A stretch of DNA of 64,000 bases, taken from positions 12,495,874 through 12,559,873 of the forward strand of contig CM057162.1 in the NCBI GenBank assembly GCA_029962745.1, given 5' to 3'. The position numbers were made by a program, and so were the translations under genes. The DNA comes from Echinometra lucunter. Lineage: Eukaryota; Echinodermata; Echinoidea; Camarodonta; Echinometridae. Position 1 is the stretch's first letter. Every line of letters begins with the position of its first letter. Below, piece by piece: positions 48,788 to 57,805 of this stretch. Below the pieces are notes generated by a model. It saw only the letters and a list, made by a program, of their open reading frames with translations, did no database searches and had not been told where the DNA came from.

Positions 48788-49031
48788 TTACTACTACTAC
48801 TACTACTACATAATTAGCCCATTACTAAACTACTACCATCACTAATACATAACACTCTCAGAACTGTTGGTTGAAACCATTAGGTTGGTTAATGAACCTA
48901 CCAACAGTTGGTAAAATCCCCATACTTTTTACATACGAAGTCTGTCATAGTAGGTCCATATTTAACCAACCTAATCATTTTAAACCAGCTGTTCTGAGAG
49001 TGCACTTCTACTACTACTACTACTACTACTG

Positions 49032-49081
<50 letters not shown>
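48735..49081. repeat. (CTA)n microsatellite split by a MITE
   Basis: CTA triplets run at 48736-48810 and again at 49008-49080 in the same orientation and register type, with the 150-bp element 48853-49002 between them. Confidence 0.85.
48853..49002. mobile_element. 150-bp MITE, CACTCTCAGAAC ends
   Basis: The ends CACTCTCAGAACTGTTGGTT and AACCAGCTGTTCTGAGAGTG are inverses with one indel. AACCATTAGGTTGGTTAA and its counterpart continue the arms. The ends resemble those of the MITE at 21481 (CACTCTTA). Confidence 0.8.
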
Positions 49082-49082
<1 letters not shown>

Positions 49083-49817
49083 TCTCTTATTTGGAGTACC
49101 AAGGTTTAAGACAATGTTTATTTCATTTGCATTTCTCACAGGAATATCATGAAAATGGAGTTAGAGAACAACGAGAAAAAAAAAAAAGAAAAACTAGCAT
49201 CTAAAAATTACGTCCCTGTGCGAATTCTCCCCAAATCATAAGTGATCATTTCGATATCAAAATGAATTACGAAATTTACACTGTCTGATATCTCATCCCA
49301 TCGTTTACTGAAGTACTGAAGGCATGGCTAACAGTACGAAGTTTTCGCAACACTGACGATTTACCTTAACCGAAGACTGCATGAAAATGATCCATTTTCA
49401 GTAATGAAGGAATTTTTGCTGATAAGAGTTTTTTCCTGGAAACATAAGTTAAGATTGTTTGCGCACATAACGAAATGTTTGGGTGGAAATTTGCTTGAAA
49501 TATGCGGGTGTGTGCACTGTGGGGATTGGTGCCTCCCTGCTAGTTTGCAGGAGGTACGCGTTCCATCTTTGCTCGATGCTAACCTCGGTGTTCAAGATGT
49601 ATTCCTCAGAATTCCTTCTATACACAGGCGTAGTGAATGGGTACCTTGAAATGTGTGTGTGTGGGTGTGTGTGCGTATAGTGTGCGTGTGTGTTTGGGTA
49701 TGTGCGGAAATAATAACTGCAGGTTGCAGAGTAAGAGCAGTATCAATACTGATGTGGCCAAGCGAGGTACATATTAAACACCCAGTTATCAGTAGTTATT
49801 GTTTCTGATATTTGAAG

Positions 49818-49975
49818 GACGCCCTCTGGCCCCACAAGTCACGAGCAGTTTCTTCGGCACCCGTCGTCATATCTACACACTGCGGTGGACGCCTGGAGCT
49901 AATCTTCAGGAAGCACTGCAGGACACCATCGAGATTGAGGCCTATGATATCTACTACAGGAAGACATGGATAGAG
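49818..49975 (+). CDS. Ig gene, exon G: first part of FnIII
   Basis: The acceptor is TATTTGAAG| and the donor GAG|GTAACA in phase 0. It encodes residues 303-355. After GRPLAPQVTSS come the B strand YTLRWTPG with the conserved W326 and the C strand EAYDIYYRK, the typical layout of fibronectin type III. The Ig3-FnIII junction is in phase 1 as usual, while the internal intron is phase 0. The acceptor has a weak pyrimidine tract. Confidence 0.88.
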
Positions 49976-50586
49976 GTAACACTTTAAGTGAAGAGGTAAC
50001 ACTTTACGTGAAAACTGGTTTGTGAGCGTTCTCATTATTTATTCCCATGTTGAAGAATATCCTTATTTAAATGTCACATGAACATCTTTGTTCTGGAAGT
50101 GCCATCATATTGCAAAGGTAACTACGAATAGTGTTAGGCGTACGCTGAAGCTAAATGTCTATTATCGTCATTTAATCATAAGTAATTTTCATTCAGATTT
50201 ATTCAATTGGCTGTAATTATAATGATGTCCCAGATGGTATGCTTTTAGCGAGTACTGATATTCATAGCTAAATACAATTTTCAATCGGTTCGATGTCTCA
50301 TTAAGTTTATTGTTTAGACGATTTCCACTCAGTATATCCAGCAATGGTGCCAAAATATTGAATCTCCATTCCAGCAGAATGAATCGGAAGAATGAATCTC
50401 ATCGCTTTTTCCCCTTTTCATTTGGCTAAGATCATGTAATCCCTCTCAAAAGATCAGAAAATTTGATAATTGAGTAATTACTCTTATCAATATCTTACAA
50501 GGGGAGGTGAGCAAAATTCGGGACCCCCAAAAGACACCTTGTCGGAATTGTATATATATTTTTTAAATTTCCAAATTAATTTTCAG

Positions 50587-50791
50587 ACCGTCGATGGAAA
50601 AAGCCGAGTAAGATTCTACCCAGAACAACCCTTAGCAGATACCGTCTATCCTCGTCCTGATGCGTGGTCGGCCCAGCAATCTTTCGTCCTTCGTGACCTC
50701 TCGGACAACAGCACCTACGAAGGTCAGATCTGCCCTCGGAACATGTACGGCGCGGGGGACTGCGCGGATTTCCAGTTCAGAACTAGACTCG
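50587..50791 (+). CDS. Ig gene, exon H: second part of FnIII
   Basis: The acceptor is AATTTTCAG| and the donor CTCG|GTAAGG in phase 1. It encodes residues 356-423: SFVLRDLSDNSTYEGQI (E-F strands with the conserved Y399), then a G-containing loop and DFQFRTRL (G strand). Two cysteines (C404 and C414) flank the loop PRNMYGAGD, unusual for FnIII, and could form a disulfide. A loop between C' and E is longer than usual. A second donor, GTAAGC, lies six bases downstream in the same phase. Confidence 0.9.
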
Positions 50792-51008
50792 GTAAGGGTA
50801 AGCCTGAAACCTGATTGTGACATCATCGTGAGCGTCACCACCACCATCACCACCACCACCACCACTGTCATCATCATCATAATCATTTCATTATCATTAT
50901 TATTATCACTTTATCCATTGCAACCATGCATCACATTATCATTCCTGTTGTAATCACCATCAAACCATCATCATCAGTTTAATTACCACAATCATCCTCA
51001 TCATCATC

Positions 51009-51055
51009 CAGGGGCGGCAACTCCCTATGATTTTTCAAGTCATCCCACCCCCCCC

Positions 51056-51086
<31 letters not shown>

Positions 51087-51248
51087 GAGAGAGAGAAAGA
51101 AAGAAGAGTGTGAGAAGAGAGGGCAGGATCATGGTATGATGATAATAGCCCATATTTGATCATTAAAAACGTAAATAAACTCACTGTAGGCCAAGTTTGA
51201 AACCAGAAAAATGCTTTCCTCCTATCAAAATACCCTGGCGCGGCCCTG
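51009..51248. mobile_element. hAT-type non-autonomous element, CAGGGGCGGC family (copy 2)
   Basis: It begins CAGGGGCGGCAACTCC and ends CCCTGGCGCGGCCCTG. Flanks are TCATCATC and TCTTCATC (6 of 8 identical), but both lie in ATC repeat, so the duplication is weak evidence. The interior resembles the element at 25859-26095 (purine tract, ATAGCCCATATTTGATCATT, AATACCCTGGCGC). Confidence 0.7.
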
Positions 51249-51253
51249 TCTTC

Positions 51254-51285
<32 letters not shown>

Positions 51286-51479
51286 AAACAAAAACCCACT
51301 CATCGTCACCATCATCTTTTATCATCGTCGTCATTTTATTATTGTCATCATGATATACCCATGGGTCATCTAGAGTGAGGAATGTGTCAGGCTTTTTTCC
51401 ATTTCTATTACCGTTCTCATTCTAACTGCGTTTTTAAAGACGTGTATCAATCAGATATGATTATGTACGTCTGGGATCG

Positions 51480-51605
51480 ACCTTTTACGTCACCATCCAA
51501 AAGACGTGACTCGGACTCGAACCTGCGTCCGATTCGAGTCACTTTGTAGGCGAGGACAAAGAGCTGACTGCGAATGTTACAGCTAGACCAACTCCTGCTC
51601 CGACT
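51480..51605 (-). mobile_element. tRNA-derived SINE fragment
   Basis: On the minus strand GTTGGTCTAGCTGTAA (about 51581-51596) looks like an RNA polymerase III A box and GGTTCGAGTCC (51513-51523) matches the B box. Spacing is about 60 bases, longer than in a tRNA gene, so this is read as a SINE head and not a tRNA. Confidence 0.55.
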
Positions 51606-51662
51606 GAAGTCAGTCGCTCGAGTATGAATAAAGCCAAATCATTTATTGAATAATATCATGCA

Positions 51663-52373
51663 GGGGGTGTTTCACAAAGACTAATACCGCTTTCACACCA
51701 AGGTACGGTCGCTGGGTACGGTCGCAGAGACCGTACCCAGCGACCGATCGGAGGTGCTTTCACACCGCCGTCAAAATTTGGTCAGGCCCTGAGCGATCGG
51801 TCGCAGTATAGCTGACCTAGCCGGAAGCGGAAGTAGAGATAGCGCGTGGGCATGTATGGGGGGGGGGGATCATTGCATTTCGATCGGTCACAGAGAACGA
51901 TGTGCTTTCACATCAAGTTTGCATCGGTCGCGATCGATCGCTGAAGTACTTATTAGGTCGGACTCAGCGACCAATTGTTTTGGCCGGAAACGATCGGTCG
52001 CTGAGTACGATGAAATGCTTTCACACCATGGTTTCATCGGTCGCTGGGTGCGACCGTACCCAGCGACCGTACCTTGGTGTGAAAGCGGTATAAGACTGAA
52101 TAAAATTGCACTTATCTATGACTGGCCATTCATGCCACTATTTTCTTTCACCATGGCTCTCTCAAAGGATTTGCAATTCATGGTCACAAATCTGCAGAAT
52201 TGACAAGTTTTTATTGTTCATTGATAAAGAAAACAAAAAATGTAAATTCTGCAAATTTGTGACCATGATTTGCGCATCCCTTAAGAGACCGATGGTGAAA
52301 GCAAATAGTGGCATGAATGGCCTGCCATAGTTAAGAGCAATTTGAGTCAATCTTAGTCTTTGTGAAAAACCCT
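51663..52373. mobile_element. Palindromic MITE, GGGGGTGTTTCAC family (copy 3), interrupted
   Basis: The left end GGGGGTGTTTCACAAAGAC (51663-51681) is separated from the rest of the element (52091-52373) by the insertion 51685-52090. The right end TCTTAGTCTTTGTGAAAAACCC stops 23 bases before exon I. Removing the insertion and one TAA restores the sequence order seen in copies 1 and 2. Confidence 0.85.
51685..52090. mobile_element. Nested Harbinger-like element, TAA target duplication
   Basis: The ends TACCGCTTTCACACCAAGG and CCTTGGTGTGAAAGCGGTA are perfect inverses, and TAA is duplicated exactly at 51682-51684 and 52091-52093. Three-base TWA duplications are known for PIF/Harbinger. The interior is rich in CGATCGGTCGC and CAGCGACCG repeats and has no transposase. 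Confidence 0.85.
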
Positions 52374-52396
52374 GCTGTTTTCATTTCTGTTTGCAG

Positions 52397-52450
52397 AAGA
52401 TCTTATAACCACCATCCCACCAGAAGCTAGGCAAACGATACCAGAATCAG
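52397..52450 (+). CDS. Ig gene, exon I: short linker
   Basis: The acceptor is TCTGTTTGCAG| and the donor |GTAAGGAAC; both introns are phase 1. It encodes 18 residues (424-441) rich in Thr and Pro (EDLITTIPPEARQTIPES). It adds no domain and, being 54 bases in 1-1 phase, could be skipped without shifting the frame. Both splice sites are good and the frame is open, but with so short an exon the call rests mostly on splice sites and phase. Confidence 0.75.
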
Positions 52451-52479
52451 GTAAGGAACATACGGATCCCTTTAACCCA

Positions 52480-53208
52480 TTGGCAATTTGAACCGGTTAG
52501 CCCCTGTACAAATTACAGAATTTGTTAAAAATGATCTGAAGATTGAAAGATACTTTTTCGTCCTAAGCCAAAGAGATATTATTACTCTCAGCAAATTCCG
52601 TTGTAGGTCGCATGCATTACCTGTAGACAAGAGTATATTTGATGCGAGTTTGATATATGAAATGCAGTGTTCACTCTGCGTATCTTCAAATTCAGGAGAT
52701 GAGTTTCAGTACCTCTTTGAATGTCCCTTTTTCAGAAGGAAAGGCGCATGTATTTATCATCCAAAATGTATAAAAGTAGACCATGTCGCTTACAAATATC
52801 TCAGTTATTCAATTCTGCAAATACTTGCCAGCTTAAGAAAATAGCAAAATTTGCCAGGACTATTATGATGCAATTTACTCAGACTCCAAACGTAAAGAGT
52901 AAAGAATGCCATTGTACAGAAAGTAATAAAAATAGAACTGTATGTACTCATAGTGGTAGAATAGTCAAACAGCCAGAACGCCTAGTCTTGTAAAGTGTTC
53001 TTTTATATACGATATTTTAACTATTAAACCTGTATATTCACATTTATAATGTATGTATGCATGTATGAATGTATGTATGTATGTAAGTATGTCTGTATGT
53101 GTGTATAATAAATGTAAATACGTTTCTTTGTTTGTACTCTCATACTCCGCGCGAGAGGGGGTCTATAGAGTTAATAAATCTTATCTCATCTTATCGTATC
53201 TTATCTGT
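52480..53208 (+). pseudogene. LINE 3' end, broken open frame and TCTTA tail
   Basis: The plus-strand frame at 52488-52844 reads ITLSKFRCRSHALPVD...CSLCV...DEFQYLFECPFF, the C-terminal Cys-containing segment after the reverse transcriptase in many non-LTR elements. A one-base frameshift near 52740 moves the continuation (LFNSANTCQLKKIAKFARTIMMQF) into another frame. A 3' UTR with TGTA repeats, an AATAAA and a tail of TCTTATC repeats ends at about 53208. The insertion begins only about 30-40 bases after exon I. Confidence 0.85.
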
Positions 53209-53219
53209 CATGTGTATTA

Positions 53220-53440
53220 AGCCTGGTGACGCGACATTTGCTCCTGCGATGATTGCTCCTGTCTTGATTTCACCGAAGACATAGGGCTAGGGTTAGGGTT
53301 GGGATAGTGATTTTGGTACAGAATGATGTGAGGATAAGGATTAAGGTAAGTGTTAGGTTTTGGGTAAGGTTCTTTGTTGTACTGAACGTGCAGATTTTCC
53401 TGGGAGCAATTGTCGCCTGAGCAAAAAACCATTAAGCCCA
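53220..53440. mobile_element. Inverted-repeat element with GCGACATTTGCTCC ends
   Basis: The left end GTGACGCGACATTTGCTCCTG and right end GGGAGCAATTGTCGCCTGAGC are inverse-related. The interior has GGGTTAGGGTTGGG-like telomere-style units, which here are part of the repeat. Confidence 0.6.
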
Positions 53441-54177
53441 AGAGAAAGAGAGAATTGCGTAATCATCGCTGTCTTTTAAGATCTTATAGATGAGCGTGGT
53501 CATAATTCTTAAATTTTGTCATAGCATCGATGGAACAATACCCATATCTGCATTGAGAACCCATCCCTGAATTTGCTTCACTTTGTACTGTTTGTGATCC
53601 ATGCTGGATTCAGTTATCAGCTTTTCATATTACTTTTTATAATACTCCTGTAAAATTTCCAAAATATAAATTCTATAAGACTCAGGTCACGTATGTCTAG
53701 TAACAATGAAGTTAAATCAAGGTCAAAATTCTTCCGATGAAAACCATTATAGTGAAACAAAATGCTATATATACGTAATTTACTTCTTATAAATAACTCT
53801 ATGTGAAAGTGTATGAGGTGGAGTTTTCTTCAAAAGCATTGGATATTTGATTGATTACGTAATAAAGCGAATAACTTTCAAGACACTTTACAGTTTAGAT
53901 AAGTCATAATTTTATAAAGATGTAGACAAAATTTGTTTTCTGTTGCAATTTTGTCCACTTTGAATCCATTTTCTTCCTATCTTAGATCGTAAGAGCGGAT
54001 GTGTTTCAGTAAAGAAGGCATTTAAATGCCTTAATTCACTCCATATCAGAGCAAAACCATTTTCGTTTTAATGATTCTTTTACGGTCTAATTAACATCTT
54101 TTTTCGTGTACATGGAAATTGTTTTAGATTGTTCCATTATTCATTCACTTTTTCATCCATCATTTTTCCTGTCGTAG

Positions 54178-54302
54178 ATGGCAAGTTGCGAATGTGGACG
54201 GCCAAAGCTGATCAATGGAGATCAAGAGCACATGTAATAGCGCCCTCACTCGCCTTTGCTCTGAGCGCTTCCTTTGTGTCATCTCGGTTGTGCTACCATT
54301 AG
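54178..54302 (+). CDS. Ig gene, exon J: C-terminal tail and stop
   Basis: The acceptor is TTTTTCCTGTCGTAG|. It encodes residues 442-482 and a TAG (54300-54302). After a basic, polar part (RMWTAKADQWRSRAH) comes a moderately hydrophobic segment (VIAPSLAFALSASFV, 461-475) ending SSRLCYH. This resembles a weak GPI-attachment signal: no cytoplasmic domain follows and the segment is too short for a usual membrane span. Ser/Asp/Gly at 441-443 or Ser/Arg/Ala near 457 are possible attachment sites. A secreted form, or an alternative last exon elsewhere, cannot be excluded. Confidence 0.75.
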
Positions 54303-54488
54303 AAAGATGTCCATTCTCCCTAATCTTCAGAGAGTCAAGTGATGAAGCGAAAGCTGCACTAATACATGAGAAACTGCACTCATCTAAATTTTAGAGATTT
54401 TTTATTATTGTGTTTCAAAAAGCTAAGTCCGAAAGAGAATCTTCCTGGCCTGTTGCACATTAAAGGTCATATCGACCGCGTCGTTTAC

Positions 54489-54884
54489 ACAAGGGCGTCA
54501 AGAGGGGGGGGGGGGGGGGGGAAGAGGACAAGTCCCCCCCCCCCCCCCCAAAAAAAAAAAAAAAAAAAAAAATAAGGATGGGGACACTATAGGATCTGTC
54601 CTCTCATTTTTTTTGGGGGGGGGTTAAAAAAAAAGATGTAGAAAAAGAGACACCGGAAATGAATTTCGTCAGGAAAGTTTGGGAGTATACCACCCCCACT
54701 TTTAAAAGCCACTGAAGTTTTTTTTTTCTACTTGGCAACAAATTTTGGCGGCATTTTAAACCGTGGACCCCCTCCCTCCCACACACACTTCCCCCTTTTT
54801 TTTCCTTGTCAGCGATGTTCGGGACAGTGTCTCCCCCCCCCCCCCCCCCCCCCCCCCCCACATAAATCACTCTAACGCCCTTGT
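54489..54884. mobile_element. Inverted-repeat element with poly-G, poly-C and poly-A tracts
   Basis: The ends ACAAGGGCGTC and CTAACGCCCTTGT are inverses. Inside are runs of 16 or more G, C and A, plus GAGGACA/TGTCCTC inverted. The ends resemble hAT-type GGGCGT termini, but no clean 8-bp duplication was found. Open frames over it are homopolymer readings. Confidence 0.6.
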
Positions 54885-55059
54885 CTTTACCTACGCAGGT
54901 ATGCCTTGACGGCAATTAGCTCATATGCCATTAATGGTGAAATATTTCGGCTGGATTCATTTTGCCACATGGAGCGTCATGCCGCGTGTGCAACAGGCTT
55001 AAAAGCGCTGGTCACATTTTGACTGATAACGATAACAATAGCGATAAGTATTCATAATT

Positions 55060-55215
55060 TATAAATTGTTTCAAAATCGGTCATGCGTTGTGATGTAGAG
55101 TTGGCGTAGTAGAGGTATCGTATTCGAGTGCTTTAGAACATTGCCAGAAACACACGGCACTTTTGTCCTTGAGCAAGGCATTTTACCTACATTAAAATCC
55201 TGCATTAAATAAATC
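55060..55215 (+). mobile_element. SINE-like fragment
   Basis: TTGTCCTTGAGCAAGGCATTTTACCTACATT (55164 onward) is a motif common in aquatic animal SINEs (recollection). GGTATCGTATTCGAG upstream could be a degraded B box. A shorter related piece (AGCAAGGCATTTTATCTACATTGC) lies near 57024. Confidence 0.45.
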
Positions 55216-55830
55216 ATCGTGCCATAGACATATCAGTACCAACGTGTGCATTTTTTTTGTGTGCGTAAGAAAAAAAAACCAATGTAGGAAATTGAGAGTA
55301 AACCGCTGATACGTTATTAAGTCAGGCCTGAACGATATATGCCAGTGAGGCCTCCGTCACCTTTTTTTTTTTTTTTTTTTTTCAAGAATGACCTACCGGT
55401 AAAATCTATGAGCAAATCATTACATGAAGTCAGTTCAGGAAAAATCTATGGGAGAAATCATGGGGACAGTTTCGCCGTGCTGAATGTCAAGAACCCACCA
55501 TTTTTAATCGTTCAGGTGTGACCACTATAGGTATCGTTATCGTTAGCGGTCACTTGTGACCAAGGCTTTAGTTGGAAGTGCAAAGATCAGGCTGCAGGAT
55601 TTTATCCTGAAACGACGATTGCCAAAGACAAAGACTTTATAGGAAAACCAGGTATGGACAAGTACTAACTTTGTAATGACATAGAAAGGATAATCTTTAC
55701 GTGTACAAGAGATTTCTCATTATAGTAATACATGTCTACGCCTTCTGTTAATATGTACATTTTATGATGTTCTTGTTGTTTATGATGCTGCCTTATGTGA
55801 ATGTATGTAACCCTTGCTAAAGTTCACAAA

Positions 55831-56231
55831 TATAGAGCACCGAAGCGATGACGTCACAAAAAACTTTTTTGGAATTTCAGAATTTCGGTAACCATGTCTT
55901 GATGGAGCATGATGAAAAAACATCCACAGCCCAAATTTTATGGGAATCGGCTCATGGGTACCCGATATGAGGCCACATGAATACCTACCTAGCCCCATTG
56001 AAATCGGTGTAAATCGGCCTGGTTCTAAACAGTTATGAACAAGGCCAATTTACACTGATTTCAATGGGGATAATTAGGCATTCATGTGGCCATACCTTGG
56101 GCCACTGTGAACCGATTCACGTCAAATTAAGGTGTGTGGAGTTTTGTCATCATTCTCTGCCGGAATATAGTCATGAAAATGCTCAAATGCAAAAAACAAA
56201 ATTTGATGACGTCACACTTCGGTACTCTATA
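55831..56231. mobile_element. Palindromic MITE with CRE-like TGACGTCA in both ends
   Basis: The ends TATAGAGCACCGAAGCG and CTTCGGTACTCTATA are inverses, each followed within a few bases by TGACGTCA. The inner arms (CCACATGAATACCTACCTAGCC; CATTCATGTGG) meet around 56040, where CCAATTTACACTGATTTC repeats inverted. A TA target is possible. Open frames here are readings of the arms. Confidence 0.8.
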
Positions 56232-57772
56232 GCGCAGTGTAATCCAGTCTGATATAATTATTGAAAAATGTAAGGAAAAATATTTACAAATAAAGCTGAG
56301 CTCAGATCACCACAGTGTGAAAGAAATTGTCTCTGACCAACGGGGAAAGATAAATTCCATAAAATAATAACAGGTGTCTAGTGTAAGACTAAGGAATTAT
56401 CAAATTGATGGAAATAACGCACTTTCCACAAGAGGCACGTGCTCCGCACAGGAAAGGGTACATGGGACCACACTTAAATGTGGCATGAGCGTGCATCTCG
56501 AACACGCAGCTATTTCTTGTCTCATTTCCATTAAGACTGCATTTGAGGAGCAATTCTTTTTTACGGAACCATTCTACCATGGCATTCTTCCTGGATGGGG
56601 TAAAAAAAAATGAAAGAATGAGAAAGCCACAAATGATTCTTAAACTATCCTACAACTCAATCTTCTCTTACTATCGTCTCCGGCGTAAATCCATTTGGGG
56701 GGATCGAAATCTGTTGCCGATATTCGGCAAGCGCGAACTCACGACAAGTCCACACACACCCTTACCCACCCTCACACATACTCTTCCATTTTATCTCTGT
56801 TCTTTAAAATAGCATTTCAAATAGAAACTTTACATATAACCGTCTCTTATCATAGATTTATGTATAAATAAATATCCGACTGATTAATTTTTTTTTCTTT
56901 GAGGGTGTATTTGTATACGCCCCCCCCCCCCTCTTTAGAAAGAGGCCGGATATATATACCACCTCCCCCCCCCCCTCCCCCAAGGGGACAAAAGAGGGGG
57001 GAGGGTTGACCTCTGGCACGCCAGCAAGGCATTTTATCTACATTGCTATTTTATCGTACATCATCAAAAGAATTAAAATGCTATAGGCATTTTCCAACCT
57101 GTGCATGTGTGTTTGAAAAAAAATGGACTTTTGTGTAAAACCATTCCCATTCGATTTTGCAAGGTCACAATAGACACAGCAATATTTTAGACAAATCTAT
57201 CTAGCACTGGATAATGCAATCAAGCTTCTCTTAATCATATGCATTGCAAAATGGGGTTAAATTCTATTCTTGTATAACAAAGTCCATAGCGGAGAAGTGT
57301 CCAAATGAGTTTCAAAAGTGCAAGAAAATCATGGATAAGAGGTTGCATGGTAGAACGTAGGCGAACCTTGTGCGTGTCACGTGTGTATGGTAATATTTTT
57401 AAAGTGTTCAATTTTTGTACGAGTTTTACACTTGGAAGTTGGTTCGTCGAAAGCAATGAGAAATTATGGATTTAAGATAACATAGAAGGCAGACAAAAGT
57501 GTCACTTCTGCACAACATGAATTCTATTATTGTGGATCTTCTATTGTATATATAATGCCGTTTGCTTTAATTTCGACCTTATTTAAAGCACAGCTATAAT
57601 AATGAACAGTATCTTGCAAAATTTATTGAAAAATCCTGTAAATATAAAAACCGCACATTGTTGTAGTTTGTAAGAAGGCAAGACTTGTAAATATTTGCAA
57701 TCAAAGCTTTAATTAGCATTCATCGTCAGGTCAAACACTATTACACGATTATATTTGTACGTTTTTGTATAA

Positions 57773-57805
<33 letters not shown>

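Larger units (their letters stand above)
48608..49817. other. Intron F-G (1.2 kb)
   Basis: It holds (CTA)n microsatellite interrupted by a 150-bp MITE and, at 49640-49700, GTGT-rich sequence. The stretch 49090-49640 shows no exon. Confidence 0.75.
50792..52396. other. Intron H-I (1.6 kb)
   Basis: It contains CAC/ATC triplets (50836-51000), the hAT-type element 51009-51248, ATC repeats (51250-51345), a tRNA-derived SINE fragment and the double transposon insertion 51663-52373. Almost the whole intron is repeat sequence. Confidence 0.8.
20830..54302 (+). other. IgSF adhesion gene, 3 Ig + 1 FnIII (gene span, 5' incomplete)
   Basis: Ten exons join into a single frame of 482 residues plus stop. 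Residue 1 below is the first complete codon at 20832. Order: Ig1 (1-108), Ig2 (109-216), Ig3 (217-302), FnIII (303-423), linker (424-441), C-terminal tail (442-482). All six Ig cysteines (27, 91, 144, 194, 240, 286) and the core tryptophans (39, 156, 252) are present. About ten N-glycosylation sequons are visible. This is a cell-surface or secreted adhesion protein. Insect Klingon and Wrapper share three Ig plus one FnIII with a GPI anchor, and IgLON/Lachesin proteins share similar Ig domains. Orthology is inferred from layout only. The signal peptide and start are missing. Confidence 0.85.

Noticed and set aside
51513..51596. tRNA gene on the minus strand
   Set aside because: A- and B-box-like words are present, but the spacing is too long and there is no cloverleaf; treated as a SINE fragment.
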